Shown: piece after piece, positions 9,216-16,827 of the stretch | Numbering within the stretch: position 1 is the stretch's first letter | Layout of the letters: each line of letters begins with the position of its first letter | NCBI RefSeq assembly: GCF_002165255.2 | Contig: NZ_CP028561.1 | Span: forward strand, 1,426,001-1,490,000 | Length of the DNA: 64,000 nucleotides | Origin: Acinetobacter sp. WCHA45 | GTDB lineage: Bacteria; Pseudomonadota; Gammaproteobacteria; Pseudomonadales; Moraxellaceae | Direction of reading: 5' to 3' | The notes under the pieces: model-generated | What the model saw: only the letters and a program-made list of their open reading frames with translations | Told to the model about the DNA's origin: nothing | Database searches by the model: none | Program-made: the position numbers and the translations under genes

Positions 9216-10385
9216 ATGGCGTTCAAATCTTTTGAGCTGGGTCACTTGGAGCTTGGTGTCGTTATGACACTGAGCGCTTTAGCTAGTTCTATGGTCAATG
9301 CGCAGACAACTACACCTGCAGCACCAGCAACAGTAGAGGCTTGTGTCGCTTTGGCTTCAAATGCAGATCGTTTAGCTTGTTATGATAGCCTTTTTAAAGC
9401 TCCAACAGTTATCGCACCACAAGTTCAAGCAGCCGAACCAATCATTGCGGTAGCTACTCCATCGGTAGAAAACAAAAATGAAAAAGCTGAACCTACGACT
9501 TTGCGTGATAAGGTTGTTCAAAAAGTAAGTGATTTGCACATCTTAGGTGCTGCGCCTAAATTTGATCCAAATATTTCATTATTAGATCGCCGTTGGGAAC
9601 TTTCTGAAGAAAGTAAACTGGGTGTGTGGAATATTCGTGCTTATCAACCCGTTTATTTGCTGCCTGCATTTTGGACCAGCGATAAGAATGAATTTCCTAG
9701 TAGCCCCAATCCAAACAATACTGTTAAAGATCAACAAAACTTAACCTCTACAGAAGCTAAGTTTCAAATCTCTTTAAAAACGAAAGCCTTAGAAAATATT
9801 TTAGGCAATAATGGTGATGTCTGGTTGGGGTATACGCAGTCTTCACGTTGGCAGGTTTACAACTCTGAGGAATCACGTCCATTTCGTGAGACCAATTACG
9901 AGCCTGAAGCAAGTTTGATGTTCAGAACCAACTATGAAATTTTAGGTTTAAATGCGCGTCTGTTAGGTGTGACTTTAAATCATCAATCTAATGGTCGTTC
10001 TGATCCATTATCACGTAGTTGGAACCGTGTAATTTTTAATTTAGGGTTTGAAAAAGATAATTTTGCGTTGATGGTACGTCCTTGGTACCGTGTCGAAGAA
10101 AATGCCAAAGATGATAATAATCCTGATATTAAGGATTATATGGGGCGTGGAGACTTAACAGCATTTTATCGCCATGATGATAATGATTTCTCGCTAATGT
10201 TACGTCATTCATTAAAAGGTGGCGATCGCTCGCATGGTGCTGTGCAATTTGACTGGGCATTCCCAATCAAAGGTAAGTTACGTGGACATCTACAACTCTT
10301 TGATGGATATGGTGAAAGCCTGATTGATTATAACCACCGTGCAACCTATGCAGGTTTGGGTGTGTCGTTAATGAACTGGTATTAA
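9216..10385 (+). CDS. pldA: Outer-membrane phospholipase A1
   Basis: OMPLA is a beta-barrel in the outer membrane that hydrolyses phospholipids misplaced in the outer leaflet. The catalytic residues are visible in LNHQSNGRSDPLSRSWNRV: a His, a Ser two residues on and an Asn at +14, the same spacing as His142/Ser144/Asn156 of E. coli. The family segment YQPVYLLPAFWTS precedes it. A signal peptide ends near MVNAQ. Before the barrel lies a periplasmic stretch with two Cys (VEACVALASNADRLACYDSLF). The start at 9216 has GGAG 7 bases upstream; 389 residues. Confidence 0.93.
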   Translation: MAFKSFELGHLELGVVMTLSALASSMVNAQTTTPAAPATVEACVALASNADRLACYDSLFKAPTVIAPQVQAAEPIIAVATPSVENKNEKAEPTTLRDKVVQKVSDLHILGAAPKFDPNISLLDRRWELSEESKLGVWNIRAYQPVYLLPAFWTSDKNEFPSSPNPNNTVKDQQNLTSTEAKFQISLKTKALENILGNNGDVWLGYTQSSRWQVYNSEESRPFRETNYEPEASLMFRTNYEILGLNARLLGVTLNHQSNGRSDPLSRSWNRVIFNLGFEKDNFALMVRPWYRVEENAKDDNNPDIKDYMGRGDLTAFYRHDDNDFSLMLRHSLKGGDRSHGAVQFDWAFPIKGKLRGHLQLFDGYGESLIDYNHRATYAGLGVSLMNWY

Positions 10386-10892
10386 ATGAGTTTAAATATT
10401 CCAGAGCCATTATTGCAGCTTGAGGCAAATTGTGGGGTGTTTGCGGTCTGGCTGATTATAAAGCAATATCAGAGTCATATTGATATTGCTGACCTGATTC
10501 AGTTATGTCGCCATGACCAACAAGACGGAACTTTTACCATAGCATTGGCTGTGGCACTGAAAAAATTAGGCTTTGAAGTGTCATTGTATACTGACCCTGA
10601 CCCAAATATTGATGAGAAAGAACAGCACAGTTATGTTGATGCACAACGCCTACAGATTCCCATTCGGGCTGCCTTGACTTATGCAGAGATTCAACAGGCG
10701 TTTGAAGCAGGTAAATTTGTGATTGTATTTTATGACACCTTACACGGTGTGGGAAACCAATCTTTGATTTATTCAATTGATGAACAAGAGATTAGTTTCT
10801 GTGATCATTTTGAAGTGATGTCAAAAAGTATGTTTGAACAACAACGCCAAGCCGATGGAATTTGTCGGCAGGTGATTGTGGTTGAAAGTTAA
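10386..10892 (+). CDS. C39-like (papain-fold) putative cysteine peptidase
   Basis: The ATG follows the pldA stop with no gap, so the gene is cotranscribed. The 168-residue protein starts with a Q-x-E-x-N-C-G-V motif (Cys near residue 16), followed by a His in TLHGVGNQSL and an Asp in SFCDHFEV, in the order Cys-His-Asp of C39 domains. It has no transporter domain and no signal peptide, so it is not a bacteriocin-processing ABC exporter. Whether it is active and what it cleaves are unknown. Confidence 0.55.
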   Translation: MSLNIPEPLLQLEANCGVFAVWLIIKQYQSHIDIADLIQLCRHDQQDGTFTIALAVALKKLGFEVSLYTDPDPNIDEKEQHSYVDAQRLQIPIRAALTYAEIQQAFEAGKFVIVFYDTLHGVGNQSLIYSIDEQEISFCDHFEVMSKSMFEQQRQADGICRQVIVVES

Positions 10893-10940
10893 AATAAATG
10901 ATGCTTTTTTGAGATTAATGATTGTCTCCTATAATAAATA

Positions 10941-10966
10941 GATTCAGTTTTTAGGCTGAATCTTTT
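10941..10966. terminator. Stem-loop between convergent genes
   Basis: GATTCAG (10941-10947) and CTGAATC (10956-10962) form a 7-bp stem with an 8-base loop, followed by TTTT. It separates the plus-strand pldA operon from the minus-strand defence-like operon that ends at 10972, and could serve both. Confidence 0.6.
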
Positions 10967-10971
10967 GCAAT

Positions 10972-12489
10972 TTAGATAAGATTGTAACGCTTGGCAGTTA
11001 AGGCTGCTCGATTAAATACCTGTACTGGGTATTTGTTATCATGCTTGTTATTTTTCACCCAACGCGGTAGATTTTTCCAATCCTCACGTTCAAGTTTGAA
11101 GTAACTCTCATTTACTTCTTGTAAGTAGTGACTATAACGTGATTTACCCTCCATATAATATACAATTTTATCTTTTGGTTTAATATTAAAGTGTTTATCC
11201 AGTGTATAAGCTAAGTCGGTTTGCCATTTAAAAGCATGATCATGTATAAGCACTAAATTTAAATTTTTTAATTGTTCATAATCTACTATATTTTGATGAA
11301 GTATTCTTTCAACTTGAAAAATATCATCTGTCATTAATAAGTCATTTTGTGAAGCATCTCCTAAAAATGATTGAAAAATAAATTTATCCATTACTTTTAA
11401 AACGACCACAGGATAGGAATAAGTCGATATTTTTTTAATGTTATTCAGATGGATGTTAGTTTTATCAAATATTGCTGTTGGTAAAAGTAACCATGCTTCC
11501 TGAAAAAGTGCCTGATAGTTTTTCCAAAAAATATAACGATTGGCTGTTTTATTTGCTGTATCTTGATCATAAATATTGGCAATATCAATTAATATTTTAC
11601 GCAATGCTTCATAATTTCCTGTACCAATCCAGCAAGCCAACCGTTGCTTTTCATTGTGCTTTAATACCAGTTCAGATTGAAACTCTGTATTTCTAGCACA
11701 AGTAGATAGCCATGTGACTAATTCGGGGAAGTTCTCAACCTGTTTTTCTAATGCACTAATCTCTTTGGGTAAAGTAGTTGAATTTAGAATCTGTTGAGTG
11801 AAGCATTTTTGACGTTCCAAAGATAATGTAGGGTTTAAAATCTGGGTTAAAGCTGGTCGTAGAATCTGTCGTTTTGACTTTGTAGAAGCAATCCATTGAT
11901 CTAACCAATTAACTTCGGCTTCCTGTACAATTGGCAATCTTTGAGGGAAGCCTGCTTCTTGCATTAAAGCAATCACAGATTTTTCTTGTTTAAATGCAAT
12001 TTCAGCCAGTTTTTTAGCATTTTGGGTAATAAGTACCTGCAATACATCCAGATGATGGGTATATTTCCATTCACCTGATTGAATCAAATCTTCCAAACCT
12101 GTTCGCAAGGTTTGAATCACATTTTTAGGCGCAGGGTAGCGTTCTGTATCTGCAAGAATCGTCCGTAATAACATGACCTGACGAAAAACAGATTCACCTT
12201 GTTGGTCTTTATCCAAAGCGGACAACCACCAGTTTCGCATCGCAGTTTTACCATTTTTGCTCGTCCATTGGTGATTTTCCCAACCCATTAAAGCAAAAAC
12301 TTGAATGAGCTCTAAATTAATTTTTCCTTTGGTTAATTGATCAAAAAGGATTTGCGGATTAAGGGATTGAATTGCAGCATCATCAAAATGAATACCTAAA
12401 TCTTTTGCAATCCTTTTTGTTCCTTTAAATTGACTTTTTAAGGTACTGTTTTTGGCAAAATCAAATAAATTTGGACGAATAAAATTCAT
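10972..12489 (-). CDS. ZorC-like protein (EH-signature type), last gene of a Zorya-like operon
   Basis: A 505-residue soluble protein with no signal peptide or membrane segment, largely helical. It sits directly after ZorA/ZorB-like genes, where type I Zorya systems encode ZorC, and the central segment NRYIFWKNYQALFQEAWLL resembles the conserved FW..Y....W part of EH-signature (ZorC) proteins. Zorya ZorC is a DNA-binding cytosolic effector that works with the helicase-nuclease ZorD; no ZorD is encoded here. The assignment is from context plus one weak motif. A GAGG site precedes the ATG by 6 bases and the gene begins 15 bases after the preceding stop, so it belongs to the operon. Confidence 0.55.
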   Translation of the reverse strand: MNFIRPNLFDFAKNSTLKSQFKGTKRIAKDLGIHFDDAAIQSLNPQILFDQLTKGKINLELIQVFALMGWENHQWTSKNGKTAMRNWWLSALDKDQQGESVFRQVMLLRTILADTERYPAPKNVIQTLRTGLEDLIQSGEWKYTHHLDVLQVLITQNAKKLAEIAFKQEKSVIALMQEAGFPQRLPIVQEAEVNWLDQWIASTKSKRQILRPALTQILNPTLSLERQKCFTQQILNSTTLPKEISALEKQVENFPELVTWLSTCARNTEFQSELVLKHNEKQRLACWIGTGNYEALRKILIDIANIYDQDTANKTANRYIFWKNYQALFQEAWLLLPTAIFDKTNIHLNNIKKISTYSYPVVVLKVMDKFIFQSFLGDASQNDLLMTDDIFQVERILHQNIVDYEQLKNLNLVLIHDHAFKWQTDLAYTLDKHFNIKPKDKIVYYMEGKSRYSHYLQEVNESYFKLEREDWKNLPRWVKNNKHDNKYPVQVFNRAALTAKRYNLI

Positions 12490-12504
12490 ATTTACCTCAA
12501 TAAC

Positions 12505-13593
12505 CTATTGTGTGCGATTTATGCCATTACCATCAATAGAAAAACTTTTCCCTTTTGAATTGGTACAGGTCATTCCAATTCCTCTTGACCAACATTCTAT
12601 ACCACCAGCTTTAATTTTTTCACCATAGCCTAAAACTTGTTGCTTATTATTTCGATTAGCAAAAATTGTTTGTTCAACTTTATCTGCGACATTACAACGT
12701 ATCTGAGTTTCCGCAATATCATCCCACAGGGTAAAAGATACATTTTTTTGCACAGGGCAATCTGTTAATCTAGGTAGATTAAATTTGTATTCATCACGAA
12801 TATAGCAACGTACACTAGTTGGTATATTTTCATCAGATGGAATAAAGAAACCACAAAATATACTTTCGGCTGGACTATGAAATGTTCTTACCGTTCCTGA
12901 TACAGGTAAAGGCTTAGGGAAAATAGAGGTACTCTTAGTATTATTTTTTTCTGAATGAACAAGCTCATCTTTAGTGGTATTAAATAATTCCGATGCAAAT
13001 TGGAATTTAAACACCACTTTACGGTCACTGGCATCATCATAATCTTTTGCATCAATATTGCCACGACCGACAGGAGTAAGTTTTAGCAAGAATGGTAGTT
13101 TAGCTGGGAAATACTGCATATTATTGACATACTGTACAACAGCATTAGCACGGTTTAAACTTAATGTCATATTTTTTGCGTAGTCAGCACTAGTATTATT
13201 ATCACGGCTACCGTGTCCCTCAACCACAATTCGGGAAACCTGTTCTAATTGTTCAGGGCTAAGGTCATTAAATAGTACTTTACTATAAACAGGAATAAAC
13301 TCCTCTAAAAAATATTGTCCTTGTGGTGAAAGCTGTGCAGAGGCATAAGGAAATAAAATACTTTCGGCAATGCTAATATCACCAGTTTTGGGGTCAATCT
13401 CAACAGGAATACCTTGTTCTTTCATAGCCTTTTCTACGGATTGAATAATTAAAACTCGTGTACGATCTTGATTGGTCATGATAATCATACACATCACTAA
13501 AAATATCGCCATTAATCCAGTCATTAGATCGGCAAGAGCAATCCATGTAGAAGATTCACTTTCATGTTCGGAAAACTCATTTTCATCTAGCAT
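12505..13593 (-). CDS. ZorB-like motor protein with extra Cys-rich C-terminal domain
   Basis: A 362-residue ZorB/MotB-type protein. Residues 1-17 are cytosolic, residues 18-41 form one membrane helix that starts IALADLMTG with Asp22 in the position of the essential proton-binding Asp of ZorB. An OmpA-like peptidoglycan-binding domain follows (about 60-215; IVVEGHGS, LSLNRANAVVQYV, VGRGNIDAK). The last 130 residues form a further domain with six Cys: FHSPAESIFC, VRCYIR, LTDCP, IRCNV, GIECWS and MTCTN. Their order and spacing, with VLGYGEKI, resemble DUF6636 domains, which are exported and disulfide-rich. This domain is absent from the preceding paralogue. It would lie in the periplasm. Confidence 0.72.
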   Translation of the reverse strand: MLDENEFSEHESESSTWIALADLMTGLMAIFLVMCMIIMTNQDRTRVLIIQSVEKAMKEQGIPVEIDPKTGDISIAESILFPYASAQLSPQGQYFLEEFIPVYSKVLFNDLSPEQLEQVSRIVVEGHGSRDNNTSADYAKNMTLSLNRANAVVQYVNNMQYFPAKLPFLLKLTPVGRGNIDAKDYDDASDRKVVFKFQFASELFNTTKDELVHSEKNNTKSTSIFPKPLPVSGTVRTFHSPAESIFCGFFIPSDENIPTSVRCYIRDEYKFNLPRLTDCPVQKNVSFTLWDDIAETQIRCNVADKVEQTIFANRNNKQQVLGYGEKIKAGGIECWSRGIGMTCTNSKGKSFSIDGNGINRTQ

Positions 13594-13599
13594 GATATT
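13457..13599 (-). repeat. 143-bp near-identical segment shared by the two zorB-like genes (copy 1)
   Basis: This segment covers the first 46 codons of the downstream zorB-like gene plus a few leader bases. It matches 14100-14242 at 141 of 143 positions by direct reading, while the rest of the two genes has diverged. The boundary is sharp just after the transmembrane region. Confidence 0.9.
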
Positions 13600-13603
13600 C
13601 TCT

Positions 13604-14236
13604 TTAACTGTTAGAAATAAGTTCTTGTTGATTTAATTTAGAAGAAAATTGAAATGTAAAAATTACTTTTCGGTCTTCTGGATGGTTATAGGGCTTTGAA
13701 TCTAAATAACCACGCCCAACTGGCGTAAGTTTTTTTAAAAACTCATCTTTATGAGAAAAATCTGGCATTGATTCAACAAATGCGGCGACTGCATAAGCTC
13801 GATTGAGACTAAGCTGCATATTCGGTGCATATTGACCTGTAGGGCCTAACAAAGTATGTCCTTCTACGATAATACGAGAAACTTGTTTACTCTGTTCAGA
13901 AGGTAATTTTTCAAATAATACTTGACTATAAATAGGAACAAATCTTGTTAAAAAGTTTCTACCTTCTTCGTTCAAAGTAGATTTATTTAAGTCAAACAAT
14001 ATACTATCAGTAATGCTAATATCTCCTGTTTGCTGATCAACTTTAATATTAATATTTTTTTGTTTGGCAATCTCCGAGATTGATTGAATGATTAAAATAC
14101 GTGTACGATCTTGATTGGTCATGATAATCATACACATCACTAAAAATATCGCCATTAATCCAGTCATTAGATCGGCAAGAGCAATCCATGTGGCAGATTC
14201 ACTTTCATGTTCGGAAAACTCATTTTCATCTAGCAT
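13604..14236 (-). CDS. ZorB-like OmpA/MotB-family motor protein
   Basis: A 210-residue ZorB/MotB-type protein. The short N terminus and membrane helix (residues 18-41, Asp22 in IALADLMTG) are almost identical to those of the next gene. The OmpA-like domain spans about 60-205 with IIVEGHTLL, MQLSLNRAYAVAAFVE and VGRGYLDSK, the peptidoglycan-binding elements. It ends soon after the OmpA domain and lacks the Cys-rich extension of its neighbour. In Zorya, a ZorB dimer sits inside a ZorA pentamer and anchors it to the cell wall. AAGGAAAA lies just upstream of the ATG. Confidence 0.8.
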   Translation of the reverse strand: MLDENEFSEHESESATWIALADLMTGLMAIFLVMCMIIMTNQDRTRILIIQSISEIAKQKNINIKVDQQTGDISITDSILFDLNKSTLNEEGRNFLTRFVPIYSQVLFEKLPSEQSKQVSRIIVEGHTLLGPTGQYAPNMQLSLNRAYAVAAFVESMPDFSHKDEFLKKLTPVGRGYLDSKPYNHPEDRKVIFTFQFSSKLNQQELISNS

Positions 14237-14242
14237 GATATT
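14100..14242 (-). repeat. 143-bp near-identical segment shared by the two zorB-like genes (copy 2)
   Basis: Partner of the segment at 13457-13599; it covers the leader and first 46 codons of the upstream zorB-like gene. The two mismatches change the residue before the conserved Thr-Trp (Ser versus Ala). Confidence 0.9.
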
Positions 14243-14251
14243 TTCCTTTGA

Positions 14252-16252
14252 TTAGTGTTGATTTAAAGTGTCGTGCAGTTGTACTGCATTGGTTAAAGCA
14301 CTTAATGCCGTATTTACACCAGTTACGGCACTGCCTAAATTATTGACAGCATGTTTTAAACCTGAATCAAGGTCTTTAAATGCATCTTGATAAGTTTTAT
14401 CCAATTCTTTAAATGCTTTAGCAAATTCTTCTGGTAAATTACGCCCCATATTTTCTAAGGCTTCTGAAACAGTAGTTAAATGTGCAGTAGATTGCCTTAA
14501 CTCACGGCTTAATATTTCTTCACCTTTATTTAGTTCTTTCGCAATACTTTGAACTTTCGGTATAATTGCCTCCTGTATAGCTTCAATACGAGAAACTAAA
14601 CGATTAATTTCAGTATTCACTTCACGTTGTTTGGCATCCATAAACTTAAATTGTTCAGTTAAATTATTCGTAATTTCAACTAAACCTTTACGTTGTTCGC
14701 CAATAGTTTGTTCTAATTGCTCATTTTGACGCTCAAGGAAACCATTGAGGTTTTCTGTTTGTTGATTGAGATAAGAAGTCAAAGATTCCTGATATTGAAT
14801 ACGGAATGTTTCTAAGGATACTTCTAAAACTTTAGCCGTATTGAGAAGTTTATTATCAATATTACCTAACGTTTTCTCTAAATTATTTGATGCTGAATTA
14901 ATCATATTTTCAGCGTTTTTCCCCACAGCTTCTAATTCAGTCGCCATACGATCTAAATGACCATTCATATCGCTAGAGAATGTATTTAAAATAGTATTGA
15001 GTTTATCTTGAGCTGCATCGAATTTTTTAAATGATTCATTAATAGATTCATTTTGTTTTTCAATGGTTGCTGTGACCGAGCGAGTTAATTCAGTAGTTGC
15101 AATTGTGACGGCTTTTTCTAGTTTTTGACCTGATTCATTCAAAGCAGCATGAATATTTTTGACCATCTCATTTGAAGCATTAGAAATACTAGTTTGCATT
15201 AATAATGCTGCTGCTCCAATTGCAGTGGTTAAACTGGTACTTGCTGTTTCAAGTCCTTTTTCAATTGCAGGCTGAATTCTGCTAAGATTTTCTTGTAGAT
15301 CAGTATTAAACCTATCCAAAGATACTCTTTGTTCAGTTTGAATTTCGTCCATGTGTTGAACAGTGCCATCAATTTTATCAACTAAACCATTCATTTTTTC
15401 ACTGGCTGTTTGCATTTTTTCAGATGCTTCATCTACCGCAGCAATCAGTTTAGTATTATGTTTTTGAGATTCTTCAATGGCAGAAATAGTATCTTTCACT
15501 GCTTGATTAGTCGTTTCTAAAGCAGTATTGGTATTATCTAAAGCACCTTTCATTGGAATGAGAATTTCAGTTTTTAGATCTTCCAAAACTTTTTTAATCG
15601 CTTCCGTACCTTGGTCGGCAACGGCTGTTTTAATTTCCATGAGTAAAGGAGATAAACCATTTACAATACCTTGTGTAATGATTCGTCCTAATTCCTCATT
15701 GTTATTATCAAATTGTAACTTGGCAATATCTTGCTGCATTAATTTTTGATTATCGAGTTGTTGTCCTTGTAGTTCAATCAAATGGTTTAAGGCATCAGTC
15801 TGATTCTTTTGTAAGCTGATGATATGCTGATTATGTGCTTTAGCATCTTGCTTGATTTGATCTGAACGTATTTTATTTTTTCGATTTTGCATTGCTGTTG
15901 GAATCATATTCAATAACATGAATAAAATTGCAGAGAAGACACCAACTAAAGAATAAACAAAAACTAATTTTAAGCCATCAATTAAATCTTGCATTGCTTT
16001 AGGGTCTTGTAAATCTAAATCTTTTAACCCGAAAGTCAAACCGATAAATGTGCCTAATAAGCCTGCTGCTGTCATCACACTAGGAGCAAATTTAGATGGA
16101 GTTGATAACTCTTTGTTAATGATACTTTTAACCCAAAAAAATGAAAAAAGAATAAATAAAATAATGAGTAGCCATGCAATGCCATTAATATGCCAAAAGT
16201 TGTTCCAAAGAAAATCTTTTATAAATGCGGTTAAACTAATTTGTTGTTCCAT
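14252..16252 (-). CDS. ZorA-like MotA/TolQ/ExbB channel protein with long coiled-coil tail
   Basis: A 666-residue inner-membrane protein. Three membrane helices lie near residues 22-42, 57-75 and 91-115; the second and third (FAPSVMTAAGLLGTFIGLTF and LIDGLKLVFVYSLVG) form the MotA/TolQ-like proton-channel core. From about residue 125 to the end it is almost entirely predicted coiled coil, rich in Gln, Asn, Glu, Lys and Thr with repeated LE/IQ heptads. A MotA-like core with a very long cytosolic tail is the architecture of Zorya ZorA, whose tail transmits the signal to the effectors. ExbB and TolQ lack such a tail. AGGGA precedes the ATG. Confidence 0.82.
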   Translation of the reverse strand: MEQQISLTAFIKDFLWNNFWHINGIAWLLIILFILFSFFWVKSIINKELSTPSKFAPSVMTAAGLLGTFIGLTFGLKDLDLQDPKAMQDLIDGLKLVFVYSLVGVFSAILFMLLNMIPTAMQNRKNKIRSDQIKQDAKAHNQHIISLQKNQTDALNHLIELQGQQLDNQKLMQQDIAKLQFDNNNEELGRIITQGIVNGLSPLLMEIKTAVADQGTEAIKKVLEDLKTEILIPMKGALDNTNTALETTNQAVKDTISAIEESQKHNTKLIAAVDEASEKMQTASEKMNGLVDKIDGTVQHMDEIQTEQRVSLDRFNTDLQENLSRIQPAIEKGLETASTSLTTAIGAAALLMQTSISNASNEMVKNIHAALNESGQKLEKAVTIATTELTRSVTATIEKQNESINESFKKFDAAQDKLNTILNTFSSDMNGHLDRMATELEAVGKNAENMINSASNNLEKTLGNIDNKLLNTAKVLEVSLETFRIQYQESLTSYLNQQTENLNGFLERQNEQLEQTIGEQRKGLVEITNNLTEQFKFMDAKQREVNTEINRLVSRIEAIQEAIIPKVQSIAKELNKGEEILSRELRQSTAHLTTVSEALENMGRNLPEEFAKAFKELDKTYQDAFKDLDSGLKHAVNNLGSAVTGVNTALSALTNAVQLHDTLNQH

Positions 16253-16276
16253 CAGGATATTTCCCTAAGTTAAAAA

Positions 16277-16591
16277 TTAAATAATATTCCAAGCTCGTAA
16301 CTGTTCTTTAGACAAACCATCTTGCAATGTATGTAAGGGAATATGTGCGGCTGCTGTATCGGCTAGACCCACAGCACCAATCAAATATTCATTCCCCAAA
16401 GCATTTGTATCTTTTTTCAGCCAGACTAATTCAGGTGAAGCAAATTTGAGCAGCATCAACTGACAACGATCTTTACTGGTTCGCATTAATTCGTGAAAAT
16501 CTTTTAAATGTGGTTGATCTTTGCTGTCGTGAAATTGAGTATTAAAAAAATGAATTTGCTGAAATACAGCATATACTTCTTCTTGGTTCAT
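16277..16591 (-). CDS. Uncharacterised small protein, first gene of the Zorya-like operon
   Basis: I do not recognise this protein. The ATG at 16591 (MNQEEVYAVFQQ) is chosen because AGGA lies 8 bases upstream; the frame is open further upstream to 16627 without a better site. The resulting 104 residues are soluble, with no signal peptide or membrane helix. It contains an ELMRTSKDRCQLMLL helix and a small glycine/alanine-rich stretch (LIGAVGLADTAAAHIPL). It ends 24 bases before the ZorA-like gene and is oriented with it, so it is probably part of the same operon. None of the standard Zorya accessory proteins I know is this small. Confidence 0.6.
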   Translation of the reverse strand: MNQEEVYAVFQQIHFFNTQFHDSKDQPHLKDFHELMRTSKDRCQLMLLKFASPELVWLKKDTNALGNEYLIGAVGLADTAAAHIPLHTLQDGLSKEQLRAWNII

Positions 16592-16636
16592 AAAAGGAAT
16601 CCTATAAATAAGGTAAAAATGGCACAAAATAAGAGA

Positions 16637-16705
16637 ACAAGCTTAAAATGTAAGCTTGTGGTAACAGAAGTAATACGTTCAGTATGAATAGATAATTTTT
16701 ATCTA
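16637..16705. promoter_or_regulatory. Two inverted repeats upstream of the Zorya-like operon
   Basis: ACAAGCTT at 16637-16644 pairs with AAGCTTGT at 16652-16659, and TAGATAA at 16689-16695 pairs with TTATCTA at 16699-16705. Both are perfect and lie 45-115 bases upstream of the first gene of the operon. They could be operators, or the first a leader hairpin. No regulator gene is adjacent. Confidence 0.35.
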
Positions 16706-16827
16706 GTATGTAAGTTATGATTTACTGTTAAAATTGCGAATTGCCATAGTTATGTCTATCTTTATACGGAAACGATGAATATAAATGATATAATTGAGCG
16801 GATCAATATCTTTTAAAAAACAATCAA

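Noticed and set aside
10386..10892. A bacteriocin-processing C39 ABC transporter
   Set aside because: The protein is only the short peptidase-like domain, without membrane or ATPase domains and with no leader-peptide genes nearby.
12505..16252. A flagellar motor or Tol-Pal/ExbB-ExbD system
   Set aside because: The long coiled-coil tail of the channel protein, OmpA domains fused to the single-helix partner and absence of flagellar or Tol genes argue against these.
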